From contig NZ_PVXN01000054.1 of assembly GCF_002995795.1 (NCBI RefSeq), forward strand, positions 1 to 59,065: a stretch of 59,065 nucleotides of DNA. The letters are read 5' to 3'. The translations under genes were made by a program, and so were the position numbers. Shown one piece after another: positions 17,692 to 27,784 of this stretch. The notes under the pieces were generated by a model, which was not told the DNA's origin, did no database searches, and saw nothing but the letters and a program-made list of their open reading frames with translations. Every line of letters begins with the position of its first letter. Within the stretch, counting starts at the first letter, position 1. Source of the stretch: Clostridium thermopalmarium DSM 5974 (GTDB taxonomy: Bacteria > Bacillota > Clostridia > Clostridiales > Clostridiaceae).

Positions 17692-19191
17692 ATGAATTTT
17701 TTAGGCATAGATTTAGGAACTTCTTCAGTAAAAATTGTAGTTATGAATGAAAATGGACAAGTAGTATCTTCTATTTCTAAGGATTATGACGTAAATTATC
17801 CTAAAATAGGATGGGCTGAACAAAATCCAGAGGATTGGTGGACAGCTACAAGAGAAGGAATAAAAGAACTTATAAATAGTTCAGAAATTAAAGGAGAAAG
17901 CATCAAAGGTATAGGATTAAGTGGACAAATGCACGGGCTTGTTCTTCTTGATAAGGAAAACAATGTACTAAGACCAGCTATACTATGGTGCGATCAAAGA
18001 ACTCAGGAAGAATGTGACTACTTAAACAAAGAGGTAGGCCAGGATAAAGTATCACAGTTTACAGGGAATATGGCTCTTGCAGGATTTACAGCACCAAAAC
18101 TTTTGTGGGTTAGAAAGCATGAAGAAGAAATCTTTAATAAGATTGAACATATACTTCTACCAAAAGATTATATAAGATTTAAGTTGACAGGCAGCTATGC
18201 TACAGACGTATCAGACGCTTCAGGTATGCTTATGCTAGATGTTAAAAATAGAGAATGGTCAAAGGAAATGCTTGAAGTACTAGGAATAAGTGAAAAGGTT
18301 CTTCCAAAGGTTTATGAATCATGGGAAGTTACAGGAAAAGTGCTTAAAGAAGTTTCAGAATATACTGGACTTTCAGAAGAAACAGTAGTAGTTGCTGGTG
18401 GAGGAGATAATGCAGCTGGAGCAGTAGGTACTGGAACGGTTGAAGAAGGAATACTATCTGTATCTCTGGGAACTTCTGGAGTAGTTTTTGCAAGCAGTGA
18501 TAGATATGAAGTAGATGAAAAGAACAGACTACATTCTTTCTGTCATGCTAATGGTAAATGGCATCAAATGGGAGTTATGCTTTCAGCAGCTTCATGCTTA
18601 AAATGGTGGGTTGAAAATATAAATAAAGACATTGAAGGTGATGTTTTTGATAAGCTTCTAGAAGAAGCAAATAGTTCACCTATAGGAGCAAATGGAGTAG
18701 TTTTCCTTCCATATCTTATGGGAGAGAGAACGCCATATAGCGATCCAGACGCTAAAGGAGTATTTTTCGGATTAAATATTACAAGTGCTAGAGAAGATAT
18801 GACAAGAGCAATATTAGAAGGTGTTTGTTTCGGACTTAGAGATTCACTAGAAATATTAAAGAGTTTAAATGTAGACATAAAAGAAGTTAGAGTTAGCGGT
18901 GGAGGAGCAAAGAGTCCTTTATGGAGACAAATTTTAGCCGATATATTCGGAGTAACGGTAAAGGTTATAAATTCCAAAGAAGGTCCAGCTTATGGTGCTG
19001 CTATATTAGCAGCAGTAGGATGTGGGGCATTTAAGTCTGTAGATGAAGCTTGCAAAAAGCTTATTAAAGTTACAGATTCAACAGAACCAAATCCTAAAAA
19101 TGTAGAAGTCTACAATAAAGTTTATAATGTATATAAAGGATTATACCCTGCACTAAAGGAGTCTTTCAAAAAAATAAATAATCTGCAGTAA
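17692..19191 (+). CDS. xylB: Xylulokinase
   Basis: The 499-residue FGGY-family kinase phosphorylates D-xylulose to xylulose-5-phosphate in the cytoplasm. FLGIDLGTSSVKIVVMNENG is the N-terminal phosphate-binding motif. GLSGQMHGLVLLD and WCDQRTQEE are substrate contacts. The FGGY C-terminal domain has SLGTSGVVF and SGGGAKSPLWRQILADIFG. I chose ATG 17692, with GATGAGGTG upstream; an in-frame GTG at 17683 lies within that site. Confidence 0.96.
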   Translation: MNFLGIDLGTSSVKIVVMNENGQVVSSISKDYDVNYPKIGWAEQNPEDWWTATREGIKELINSSEIKGESIKGIGLSGQMHGLVLLDKENNVLRPAILWCDQRTQEECDYLNKEVGQDKVSQFTGNMALAGFTAPKLLWVRKHEEEIFNKIEHILLPKDYIRFKLTGSYATDVSDASGMLMLDVKNREWSKEMLEVLGISEKVLPKVYESWEVTGKVLKEVSEYTGLSEETVVVAGGGDNAAGAVGTGTVEEGILSVSLGTSGVVFASSDRYEVDEKNRLHSFCHANGKWHQMGVMLSAASCLKWWVENINKDIEGDVFDKLLEEANSSPIGANGVVFLPYLMGERTPYSDPDAKGVFFGLNITSAREDMTRAILEGVCFGLRDSLEILKSLNVDIKEVRVSGGGAKSPLWRQILADIFGVTVKVINSKEGPAYGAAILAAVGCGAFKSVDEACKKLIKVTDSTEPNPKNVEVYNKVYNVYKGLYPALKESFKKINNLQ

Positions 19192-19195
19192 AGTA

Positions 19196-19234
19196 AAGAC
19201 CTAAAGTAATAAAAATGCTTTAGGTCTTAATAAA
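19196..19234 (+). terminator. Intercistronic hairpin between xylB and transketolase
   Basis: AAGACCTAAAG (19196-19206) pairs with CTTTAGGTCTT (19218-19228). The tail AATAAAA is poor in T, so processing or partial termination is more likely than full termination. Confidence 0.5.
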
Positions 19235-19253
19235 ATAGTATTGGAGTGATAAT

Positions 19254-21248
19254 ATGAATAAATATTTAGATGACTTATCAATAAATACAATCAGATTACT
19301 CTCAGCAGAATCTGTGCAAAAGGCAAATTCAGGCCATCCTGGACTTCCTATGGGAGCAGCACCTATGGCGTATACATTATGGTCAAAAAATATGAAACAC
19401 AATCCATCAAATCCAAACTGGGTAGATAGGGATAGATTTATACTTTCAGCTGGTCACGGCTCTGCACTTTTATATTCTTTATTACATCTATTTGGATATG
19501 GTCTTACAATAGAAGATTTAAAGCAATTCAGACAAAAGGGGAGCAAGACACCTGGTCACCCTGAATATGGTCACACTCCAGGAGTTGAAATTACTACAGG
19601 ACCTTTAGGACAAGGACAAGCTAATGGGGTAGGTATGGCATTGGCAGAAAGCTATCTTGCATCTAAGTTTAATAGACCAGGGTATGAAATAGTAAATCAT
19701 TATACTTATGTTCTCTCAGGGGATGGAGACATGATGGAAGGAATAACAGCAGAAGCTGCGTCTCTTGCGGGCACTCTAGGGTTAAGCAAGCTTATAGTAT
19801 TATATGATTCTAATAATATATCTATAGAAGGAAATACTGATATAGCTTTTAGAGAAAGCGTAGAAGATAGGTATAAGGCTTATGGATGGCAAGTAATAGT
19901 TGTTAATGATGGCAATAGTGTAGAAGATATTAGTGAAGCTATTATGAAAGCAAAACAAGATACGAAAAGGCCAAGTCTAATTACTATAAAAACTCAAATA
20001 GGATATGGCTCCCCTAAAATGGGAACTGCTGCTGCTCATGGAGAACCATTAGGATTAGAAAATATTAAAAAGACTAAGGAATTCTTGAATTGGCAATATA
20101 CTGAAGAATTCTTTGTACCAAGTGAAGTAAAAGAATATATGGACAAAATTAGAAAAGATGGAGAAAAAGCTGAAGAAGAGTGGAATAAGCTTTTTAAGTC
20201 TTATAAGGAAAAGTATCCAGAATTAGCTGAGGAATGGGAACTATGGCACAGCAATGAGCTTCCTGTGGATATTTTAAATAGAGAAGATTTTTGGAAGTTT
20301 AGTGAAGGAAAGATGGCCACAAGAAATTCCTCAGGTGAAGTTATAAATCGTTTAGCTAAGCTTATACCAAACCTTATAGGAGGTTCTGCAGATTTAGCTC
20401 CTTCTAATAAAACTTATATGAAAGATAAAGGAGATTTTTCTGCTGAGAATAGGAATGGTGCTAATCTTCACTTTGGAGTAAGAGAACATGCTATGGCTGC
20501 TATAGCAAATGGAATTGCTGCACATGGAGGACTTAGAATCTTTGTTGCTACTTTCTTTGTGTTTTCTGATTATATGAAGGCGGCCATGAGATTATCAGCA
20601 CTTATGAAACTTCCAGTTATTTATGTTTTAACTCATGATAGCATAGGTGTTGGAGAAGATGGACCAACCCATGAGCCTATTGAACAGCTTATTTCATTAA
20701 GAAGTATACCAAATATGCACGTATATAGACCAGCGGATTCAAAGGAAACAGCAGCAGCGTGGTATTCTGCAATAGAGAGAAAAGATGGTCCTACTGCTAT
20801 AATCCTTTCAAGACAAAACCTTCCGCTATATGAGGAGAGTTCAAAAGAAGCTTTAAAAGGTGCTTATATATTAAAGGATAGTGAAAAAGAGGTTCCAGAT
20901 TTAATACTTATGGCTACAGGATCTGAGGTGGAGCTTATTTATGAGGCAGCAAAAGTATTAAAAGAAAAACAAGTAGATACAAGAGTAGTAAGCATGCCTT
21001 CTTGGGAGGTATTTGAAAAGCAAAGCCAGGAATACAAGGAAAGCATACTAGCAAGCAGTGTAACTAAAAGATTAGCTGTTGAGGCAGGATGTTCTTTGGG
21101 ATGGCATAAATATGTAGGTTCCTTTGGAGATGTTATTTCTATTGATACATTCGGTGCTTCTGCTCCAGCGGAGGAACTATTTAAGGAATACGGATTTACA
21201 GTAGATAATGTAGTTGAAAAAGCTCTTAAATTACTTGAAAGGAAGTAG
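19254..21248 (+). CDS. tkt: Transketolase
   Basis: The 664-residue full-length thiamine-diphosphate enzyme transfers two-carbon units in the non-oxidative pentose phosphate pathway. [19 protein letters not shown] is at the N-terminus. The ThDP/metal motif is GDGDMMEG to NN (residues about 160-190). [19 protein letters not shown] and the pyrimidine domain [14 protein letters not shown] follow, and [17 protein letters not shown] ends the protein. Together with xylA, xylB and tal it completes the route from xylose to fructose-6-phosphate and glyceraldehyde-3-phosphate. The stop is 5 bp from the epimerase gene. Confidence 0.96.
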   Translation: MNKYLDDLSINTIRLLSAESVQKANSGHPGLPMGAAPMAYTLWSKNMKHNPSNPNWVDRDRFILSAGHGSALLYSLLHLFGYGLTIEDLKQFRQKGSKTPGHPEYGHTPGVEITTGPLGQGQANGVGMALAESYLASKFNRPGYEIVNHYTYVLSGDGDMMEGITAEAASLAGTLGLSKLIVLYDSNNISIEGNTDIAFRESVEDRYKAYGWQVIVVNDGNSVEDISEAIMKAKQDTKRPSLITIKTQIGYGSPKMGTAAAHGEPLGLENIKKTKEFLNWQYTEEFFVPSEVKEYMDKIRKDGEKAEEEWNKLFKSYKEKYPELAEEWELWHSNELPVDILNREDFWKFSEGKMATRNSSGEVINRLAKLIPNLIGGSADLAPSNKTYMKDKGDFSAENRNGANLHFGVREHAMAAIANGIAAHGGLRIFVATFFVFSDYMKAAMRLSALMKLPVIYVLTHDSIGVGEDGPTHEPIEQLISLRSIPNMHVYRPADSKETAAAWYSAIERKDGPTAIILSRQNLPLYEESSKEALKGAYILKDSEKEVPDLILMATGSEVELIYEAAKVLKEKQVDTRVVSMPSWEVFEKQSQEYKESILASSVTKRLAVEAGCSLGWHKYVGSFGDVISIDTFGASAPAEELFKEYGFTVDNVVEKALKLLERK

Positions 21249-21253
21249 TTATT

Positions 21254-22312
21254 ATGAGTATTTTGAAAAAGCATTACGGGTATACCCAAGATGGAAATGA
21301 AGTTTATATTTTTACTCTTACAAATTTTAATGGTATTACAGCCGAAATAATAAATTACGGTGGTATTGTAACCTCCTTAAAAGTACCTGATAATAAGGGG
21401 AATTTTGATGATATAGTACTTGGATATGATAGTCTGGATAAATATATGGATGATACTGTATATTTTGGTGCAATTATAGGAAGATATGCTAATAGAATAG
21501 AAAATGCATGTTTCGAACTTAATGGTAAAAAATATGAGTTAGCTAAAAATGATGGAAGAAATCATCTTCATGGTGGTATTATTGGGTTTAATAAAGTTGT
21601 ATGGAATGCAGAGATAATAAAAGAAAATAATAATGAGTGCTTACAACTTATATACAATAGTAAAGATGGAGAAGAAGGATATCCAGGAAATCTTCATGTG
21701 AAAGTCACTTACACACTTACTAATGATAATGAACTTAAGATAGATTATTTTGCTGTTTCTGATAAAGACACTATAGTAAATCTTACAAACCATTCTTATT
21801 TTAACTTATCTGGTCATTCCTCTGGTGACATTTTAAACCATAAGGTTATGATTAATGCTAATAAGTTTACAGAAGCTAATGAGGAAGCTATTCCTACCGG
21901 GGAGATAATAGATGTAAAGGATACTCCAATGGATTTTACTAAGTTAACATCTATAAAAGATGAAATTGATAGTGATTATGAGCAAATACGTTTTGCCAAA
22001 GGGTATGATCATAATTGGGTATTAAATGTAAGTGGGAATAGCCCAGAAAAAGCAGCAGAAGTATTTGATGATAAGAGCGGTAGATTTATGGAAGTTTACA
22101 CCACAAAGCCTGGGATCCAATTTTACACTGGCAATTTTTTAGATAATGCTCTTGTTGGAAAAGGAAATGTAATCTATGGGAAAAGAGCGGGACTATGTCT
22201 TGAGACGCAGTATTTCCCAAATTCCATAAATTATAAGAATTTCCCTTCACCTATACTAAGAGCTGGACAAGAGTATAAGCATACTACTATTTATAAGTTT
22301 TCTAATAGATAA
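21254..22312 (+). CDS. galM: Aldose 1-epimerase (mutarotase)
   Basis: The 352-residue beta-sandwich enzyme of the GalM family interconverts alpha and beta anomers of aldoses. Motifs are GAIIGRYANRIENA, NDGRNHLHGG (catalytic His), NLTNHSYFNLSGH (second His), and CLETQYFPNSIN with the catalytic Glu. Only 5 bp from tkt, it is the last gene of this segment before a terminator. It probably supplies the xylose anomer used by XylA. Confidence 0.95.
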   Translation: MSILKKHYGYTQDGNEVYIFTLTNFNGITAEIINYGGIVTSLKVPDNKGNFDDIVLGYDSLDKYMDDTVYFGAIIGRYANRIENACFELNGKKYELAKNDGRNHLHGGIIGFNKVVWNAEIIKENNNECLQLIYNSKDGEEGYPGNLHVKVTYTLTNDNELKIDYFAVSDKDTIVNLTNHSYFNLSGHSSGDILNHKVMINANKFTEANEEAIPTGEIIDVKDTPMDFTKLTSIKDEIDSDYEQIRFAKGYDHNWVLNVSGNSPEKAAEVFDDKSGRFMEVYTTKPGIQFYTGNFLDNALVGKGNVIYGKRAGLCLETQYFPNSINYKNFPSPILRAGQEYKHTTIYKFSNR

Positions 22313-22316
22313 AAAA

Positions 22317-22363
22317 GAAGCCTCATGCTAAGCAAATCAATGCTAAGCATGGGGCTTTTATAA
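22317..22363 (+). terminator. Terminator after galM
   Basis: AAGCCTCATGCTAAGCA pairs with TGCTAAGCATGGGGCTT across a short loop (a few mismatches), followed by a T-containing tail. Confidence 0.75.
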
Positions 22364-22472
22364 TATATAAATCATCGTAAAATTTCATAAATGCTGTTAT
22401 ATAAAAGAAGTAAAATTTTCAAAGGTAAAAGTAAAATTATTATATATATTTAATTTTCTGAAACTTTTATAC

Positions 22473-22494
22473 TATACTCATGAAAACGATTTTA
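22473..22494 (+). promoter_or_regulatory. -10 element and cre-like site before the first sugar importer
   Basis: TATACT at 22473-22478 is a good -10 with a weak -35. TGAAAACGATTTTA (22481-22494) matches the CcpA site well, keeping the central CG and missing the usual CA end, so carbon catabolite repression is likely. Confidence 0.6.
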
Positions 22495-22516
22495 AGAAAG
22501 TTGAGGTGGTCAGAAG

Positions 22517-24013
22517 GTGAATAGTGTATTCCTAAAAATGGAGAATATACACAAGCGATTTCCGGGAGTTTATGCGCTGAAGAATGTAAACTTGGAAGTA
22601 AGAAAAGGAGAAGTACATGGTCTTTTAGGAGAAAACGGTGCTGGAAAATCAACTTTAATGAAAATACTTGGTGGAGTGCATGCACAAGATGAGGGGAAAG
22701 TGTATGTTGAAGGAGTTGATTGTGGAATTATTACTCCAAGCAAAGCAGTAGAGCTAGGTATTGGATTTGTTCATCAAGAATTAAATTTAGCAGAATCTTT
22801 AACAGTTGCTGAAAACGTATATATGGGAAGACTGCCCTATAAAAATAAAGCTTTAGGGATTGTTGACTATAAAAAGTTGTATGAAGATACGGACAAAATA
22901 ATTAAAAAGTTAGGAATCAATATAAAGCCTACAGATATAGTTGGAGAACTGGAAACTGCAAAAAAGCAAATGGTAGAAATTGCGAAAGCTATAAGTTTAA
23001 ATGCTAAAATAATTATTTTTGACGAGCCAACAACATCCCTTTCAAACAAGGATGTAGCTAACTTATTTAAGGTTATAGAAACATTAAAATCTGAAGGAGT
23101 AGCCTCAATATATATATCACATAGATTAAATGAAATATTTGATATTTGTGATAGAGCCACAGTATTAAGGGATGGTACCTTTATAGGAACCTGTGAAATC
23201 AAGGAAATAAGTCAAGAAAAGCTTATAAATATGATGGTTGGTAGAGAACTTAAAGATTTGTTTCCAAAGGAAATTTTCACTCCAGGTGAAGTGGTTTTAG
23301 AGACAAAAGATTTATGCGATACCACTGGTAAGATTAAGAATATTAATATAAAAGCTAGAAAAGGAGAAATTTTAGGTATAGCTGGATTGGTTGGCTCAGG
23401 AAGAAGTGAGGTTATGAGGCTAATCTTTGGAGCAGATCCAATAGGTGGAGGAGAAATAAAAATAAATGGAAATAAGGTTAAGATAAAGTCACCAGAAGAC
23501 GCAATTAAAAATGGAATATGTCTTTTAACAGAAGATAGAAAAAAACAGGGATTATCCTTAATAATGAGTGTAGCAGATAATATAACTATTACAAGTTTAA
23601 AGAACTTTTTCTTAGATCATAAGGCATTAAAAGAAGTAGCATCAAAATACGTAAACGCTTTAAGAATTAAAACATCTAATTTAGATACTATGGCGGGAAC
23701 ACTTTCAGGTGGAAATCAACAAAAAATAGTACTTGCTAAATGGTTAAATACAAATTCAGATATATTTATTTTTGATGAACCAACTAAAGGAATAGACGTA
23801 GGAGCTAAAGCTGAAATATATGATATAATGAACGATTTAGTAAGGAAAGGTAAAGTGGTTATTATGATATCTTCAGAATTACCTGAACTATTAGGAATGT
23901 CAGATAGAGTATATGTTATGTGTGAAGGAAGAATAACAGGTGAACTCAATAGAGATGAAGCCACTCAGGAAAAAATAATGGAATTAGCTACAGTTGGAGG
24001 TGCTGATATATAA
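22517..24013 (+). CDS. Sugar ABC transporter ATP-binding protein, MglA/RbsA/XylG type
   Basis: This 498-residue cytoplasmic ATPase has two ABC domains. The first has GENGAGKST, the Q-loop VHQELNLAES and Walker B IIFDEPTTSLS. The second has a degenerate Walker A (GLVGSGRSE), signature LSGGNQQKIVLAKWL and IFDEPTKGIDVGAKAE. This layout is specific to CUT2 monosaccharide importers. The start is GTG 22517, 7 nt after TTGAGGTGG. Its stop shares one base with the permease start (TAATG). With the downstream GH43 enzyme it probably handles a pentose, but xylose, arabinose and ribose cannot be separated. Confidence 0.93.
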   Translation: MNSVFLKMENIHKRFPGVYALKNVNLEVRKGEVHGLLGENGAGKSTLMKILGGVHAQDEGKVYVEGVDCGIITPSKAVELGIGFVHQELNLAESLTVAENVYMGRLPYKNKALGIVDYKKLYEDTDKIIKKLGINIKPTDIVGELETAKKQMVEIAKAISLNAKIIIFDEPTTSLSNKDVANLFKVIETLKSEGVASIYISHRLNEIFDICDRATVLRDGTFIGTCEIKEISQEKLINMMVGRELKDLFPKEIFTPGEVVLETKDLCDTTGKIKNINIKARKGEILGIAGLVGSGRSEVMRLIFGADPIGGGEIKINGNKVKIKSPEDAIKNGICLLTEDRKKQGLSLIMSVADNITITSLKNFFLDHKALKEVASKYVNALRIKTSNLDTMAGTLSGGNQQKIVLAKWLNTNSDIFIFDEPTKGIDVGAKAEIYDIMNDLVRKGKVVIMISSELPELLGMSDRVYVMCEGRITGELNRDEATQEKIMELATVGGADI

Positions 24014-25017
24014 TGGAAAAAAATATTGATAATAAAAGTGTTCTTACAGGAAATTTAAAAAGTATAAGCATAAAAGACTTACTTTTAAAGTACTCAATTT
24101 ATATAGTGCTTGTTGCGCTAGTAATAATATTTTCAAGTCTTAATCCTAAATTTTTAGGTGATGCTAACATTGCAAACTTTTTAAGACAAATTCCAACAGT
24201 AGGAATTATTACTGTTGCTATTACAATGGTTTTAATAATTGGTGGAGTTGATCTTTCAATAGGAGCTATTGCTGCTTTTACAGGAACAACTGCAGCTTAT
24301 ATGGCTACAAAGGGATTTAACCCTATTATTGTTATAGTGGGATGCTTGTTAATTGGAGCTATGTGGGGATTATTTAATGGTGTATTAATTACTCAGTTTA
24401 AACTAGAGCCTTTTATACTTACAATGGGTACAAGTTATCTTATAAGAGGATTGATACTATTTTTTACAAACGGAATTTATATTAAAGGATTACCGGATTG
24501 GTTTTATAGTCTTTCAAATACAAAAGTAGGAATAAAATTAATACATTCTAATACAGTAATGTTTATCTTAATAACATTAATTATGGCATATGTAATGAAA
24601 AATACAAGATTTGGACGTTATACCTATGTTATAGGATCAAATAAAGAATCAGCAAGACTATCAGGAATAAATGTAAATAAACATTTTGTAAAGGTATACG
24701 TTTTAGAAGGAATTTTTGCAGCAATTGCAGGTATATTGCTAATGTCTAACTTAAATGTTGGAGCACCAAGTGAGGCTAATGGTTTAGATTTGTTTGCTAT
24801 GGCCGCAGCAATTATAGGAGGAGCTCAATTTGGAGGCGGTGTAGGAACTATAGGAGGAGCTATAGTAGGTATATTAACTATACAAGTATTCCAAAGTGGA
24901 CTTGCTATCATGGGAGTTAATACATTTATACAACAAGCCGTTACTGGAACAATCATAGTAGTTGCTGTAATTATTGATTTCTATAGAAAAAGAAGCATAT
25001 TTAATAAAAAAAGTTAA
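24013..25017 (+). CDS. Sugar ABC transporter permease, RbsC/XylH type
   Basis: The 334-residue integral membrane protein of the BPD_transp_2 family has about eight to ten hydrophobic segments. Conserved stretches are GGVDLSIGAIAAFTG and FGRYTYVIGSNKESARLSGINV, the coupling region that meets the ATPase. AAAIIGGAQFGGGVGTIGG follows. It overlaps the ATPase gene by one base and is followed by a binding-protein gene, completing a CUT2 importer. Confidence 0.93.
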   Translation: MEKNIDNKSVLTGNLKSISIKDLLLKYSIYIVLVALVIIFSSLNPKFLGDANIANFLRQIPTVGIITVAITMVLIIGGVDLSIGAIAAFTGTTAAYMATKGFNPIIVIVGCLLIGAMWGLFNGVLITQFKLEPFILTMGTSYLIRGLILFFTNGIYIKGLPDWFYSLSNTKVGIKLIHSNTVMFILITLIMAYVMKNTRFGRYTYVIGSNKESARLSGINVNKHFVKVYVLEGIFAAIAGILLMSNLNVGAPSEANGLDLFAMAAAIIGGAQFGGGVGTIGGAIVGILTIQVFQSGLAIMGVNTFIQQAVTGTIIVVAVIIDFYRKRSIFNKKS

Positions 25018-25074
25018 TTGATGTATTTACAAATTATATTAAAAATATTTAAAAGTTTATGAGGAGGATTAATT

Positions 25075-26094
25075 ATGAAAAAGAAGATTCTTACACTTAT
25101 AACATCAGGTTTAATTGCAAGTTCAATACTTACAGGATGCGGCGGAGCAAAAGATACAGCAGCTAGTAACGCTAAAAAAACCCTTTACTTTATACCAATA
25201 GTTGATACAGGAGCATATTGGTCACCTATGAAGAAGGCCGCTCAAGATAGAGCTAAAGAATTAGGATATGAACTAGTGTTTAAAACTTCACCTTCAAATG
25301 AACCACAAAAGAATGAAAAACATTTAGGTTTTGTAGATGAAGGTATACAAAATGAGGCAGCAGGTATAGCAGTAGCACCAATAGATCCAGATATGTTTGA
25401 TAAGAAGATTAAAGAAGTAAAAGAATCAGGTATACCAGTTGTAACCTTCGACGCCGATGTAAAGACTAAAGAAAATAGAACTTCATATGTAGGAACAGAT
25501 AATAAATTAGCAGGAGAAGAGCTTGGAAAACAAGGAGCTTCATATTTAAAGAGCAAGGGAATTTCAAAAGGTAAGATTGCATTAGTAGCTGTAAACCTAA
25601 CTCAAACTACTATGACTTATAGACAAGAAGGAATTAAAAAGGGATTTGAAGAAACTATGGGAGCAGATGCTAAAAACTTCGTATGGTTAGAGCCAATTCA
25701 AGATAATGACCAAGCAGCAGAATCTAAAAAGCAATTAGAAGCACAAATTACTGCAAATCCAGATATGGTAGCTGTATTTTCTTTAGGATCAGAAGGTCCT
25801 GATACTGGAGTAATGGAAGCAATAAAATCTCAAAATAAAGCTGGAAAGATATATCACTTTGGATTTGACTATACACCAACTTGGGAAAATGGAGTAAAGA
25901 GTGGATTAATTACAGGAATAGTAGACCAAGATTCTTATACAATTGGTAGAACTGTAATAGATGTTTTAGATAAGAAAATAAAGGGTGAAAATGTAGATGA
26001 AAATTATCCTGTAGCAGTTAAATGGGTACCAGCAGATCAAATTATAGAGTATGGAAAAGAAAAACAAAAACAGTTTACTACAGAAACTAAATAG
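25075..26094 (+). CDS. Sugar-binding lipoprotein (RbsB-like, Peripla_BP_4)
   Basis: This is a 339-residue secreted lipoprotein with signal peptide and lipobox SILTGC (Cys22). The type I periplasmic-binding fold shows VDTGAYWSPMKKAAQDRAKELGY, IAVAPIDPDMFDKKIKEVKESGIPVVTFDAD, and SYVGTDNKLAGEELG. It is the ligand-binding part of the adjacent importer. The gene has its own AGGAGG site after a 57-bp gap. The ligand is probably a pentose given the xylose genes on both sides; the sequence alone does not show which. Confidence 0.92.
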   Translation: MKKKILTLITSGLIASSILTGCGGAKDTAASNAKKTLYFIPIVDTGAYWSPMKKAAQDRAKELGYELVFKTSPSNEPQKNEKHLGFVDEGIQNEAAGIAVAPIDPDMFDKKIKEVKESGIPVVTFDADVKTKENRTSYVGTDNKLAGEELGKQGASYLKSKGISKGKIALVAVNLTQTTMTYRQEGIKKGFEETMGADAKNFVWLEPIQDNDQAAESKKQLEAQITANPDMVAVFSLGSEGPDTGVMEAIKSQNKAGKIYHFGFDYTPTWENGVKSGLITGIVDQDSYTIGRTVIDVLDKKIKGENVDENYPVAVKWVPADQIIEYGKEKQKQFTTETK

Positions 26095-26117
26095 CCCAAT
26101 TTTAGGAGGTAAACGTG

Positions 26118-27704
26118 ATGGATAAAATTAAAAATCCTATATTAAAGGGATTTAATCCGGATCCTTCAATATGTAGATGCGGAGAGGATTACTATATAGC
26201 AACATCAACTTTTGAGTGGTTTCCTGGAGTGCAAATACACCACTCAAAGGATTTAAAAAATTGGAATTTAATCCATAGGCCTTTAAACAGATTAAGCCAA
26301 TTAAATATGATTGGAAACCCTGATTCAGGTGGAATATGGGCACCTTGCTTAACTTATTCAGATAATAAGTTTTGGCTAATATATACAGATGTTAAAAGCT
26401 TATCTGGAATATGGAAGGATACTCCAAACTATTTAGTGACTTGCGATACCATTGATGGAGAATGGAGTGAACCTATTTATTTAAATTGTGTTGGCTTTGA
26501 TCCATCCCTATTCCATGATGATGACGGAAAAAAATATTTAGTGCAGATGGTATGGGATCACAGACAAGGAAATCATCCTTTTTACGGCATAGCTATTCAA
26601 GAATACAGCCATAAGGATAAAAAATTAATAGGAAAGTCAAGAATAATATTTAAAGGAACAGGTATAAAGCTTACAGAAGGACCTCATATATATAAGATAA
26701 ATGGGTATTACTACTTAATGGTAGCAGAGGGAGGAACAAGATACGAGCACGCCGTAACAGTGGCAAGATCAAAGAGTATATTCGGACCATATGAAGTTCA
26801 TCCTGAAAATCCTATTTTAACTTCTTGGAATAGTCCAAATATTCCGTTGCAGAAGGCTGGGCATGCATCTTTGGTTCATACTCATACAGATGAGTGGTAT
26901 TTAGTTCATTTAGTAGGAAGACCTTTAACAGAGAGAGGCTGCTGTCCACTTGGAAGAGAAACAGCTATTCAAAAAATTGAATGGAAAGACGGTTGGCCAT
27001 ATGTAGTTAATGGAAATGAACCTTCTTTATATGTTGAAGCACCTAAAATGAAGGAAGTTAAATGGGAGAAGAATTACCCTGAGAGAGATGATTTTGATGA
27101 AGATAAGCTAAATATAAATTTCCAGACCCTTAGAGTTCCTTTAGATGAATCAATAATGACATTAAAAGAGAGAAAAGGATATTTAAGGCTTTATGGAAAA
27201 CATTCTTTAACTTCTAAGTTTGTGCAAGCTCATGTAGCAAGAAGATGGCAAAGTTTTAATTTTGACGCTATAACAGGTGTTGAGTTTAATCCTACAAGTT
27301 TTCAACAATCAGCAGGCTTGGTATGCTATTACAACACAGAAAACTGGGTGTATTTAAATGTAACCTATGATGAAGAGAAGGGAAGAATTATAGACTTAAT
27401 TGAATGTGATAATTTCAAGTTTTCACAACCTCTAAGAAATAAAAAAATAGTTGTACCAGAAGATGTAAAAACAGTTCACTTTAAAGTAGAAGTTAGAAGG
27501 GAAGAATATAGGTTCTCATATTCTTTTGATGAAAAAGTATGGCAAGACATTCCTTTAGTATTTGATTCAAATAAATTATCAGATGACTATGTTAGAGGAG
27601 AAGGATTCTTTACTGGAGCTTTTGTTGGAATGTGCTGCTTAGATGCAACTGGACAAAGTATACCAGCAGATTTTGATTATTTCACCTATAAAGAAATTTA
27701 CTAA
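26118..27704 (+). CDS. Glycoside hydrolase family 43, probable beta-xylosidase
   Basis: The 528-residue protein has no signal peptide, so it is cytoplasmic. The five-bladed propeller domain (about 1-310) has the expected acids: Asp in [25 protein letters not shown], Asp in [12 protein letters not shown] and Glu in [12 protein letters not shown]. Residues about 330-528 form the beta-sandwich seen in XynB-type enzymes. Family members release xylose (some also arabinose) from short xylo-oligosaccharides. AGGAGG lies upstream; ATG 26118 is preferred to a GTG at 26115. It follows the importer genes by about 23 bp and ends at a terminator, so uptake and hydrolysis are co-expressed. Confidence 0.93.
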   Translation: MDKIKNPILKGFNPDPSICRCGEDYYIATSTFEWFPGVQIHHSKDLKNWNLIHRPLNRLSQLNMIGNPDSGGIWAPCLTYSDNKFWLIYTDVKSLSGIWKDTPNYLVTCDTIDGEWSEPIYLNCVGFDPSLFHDDDGKKYLVQMVWDHRQGNHPFYGIAIQEYSHKDKKLIGKSRIIFKGTGIKLTEGPHIYKINGYYYLMVAEGGTRYEHAVTVARSKSIFGPYEVHPENPILTSWNSPNIPLQKAGHASLVHTHTDEWYLVHLVGRPLTERGCCPLGRETAIQKIEWKDGWPYVVNGNEPSLYVEAPKMKEVKWEKNYPERDDFDEDKLNINFQTLRVPLDESIMTLKERKGYLRLYGKHSLTSKFVQAHVARRWQSFNFDAITGVEFNPTSFQQSAGLVCYYNTENWVYLNVTYDEEKGRIIDLIECDNFKFSQPLRNKKIVVPEDVKTVHFKVEVRREEYRFSYSFDEKVWQDIPLVFDSNKLSDDYVRGEGFFTGAFVGMCCLDATGQSIPADFDYFTYKEIY

Positions 27705-27712
27705 TACTATGT

Positions 27713-27753
27713 GGCAAGGAATTTTTAAATTTAAAATCCTTGCCCTTATTTTT
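27713..27753 (+). terminator. Terminator after the GH43 gene
   Basis: GGCAAGGA (27713-27720) pairs with TCCTTGCC (27737-27744), followed by CTTATTTTT. It separates the importer/xylosidase operon from the chemoreceptor operon. Confidence 0.85.
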
Positions 27754-27784
27754 ACATCTAATATTTTATGTGGAGGTGTGTTAT

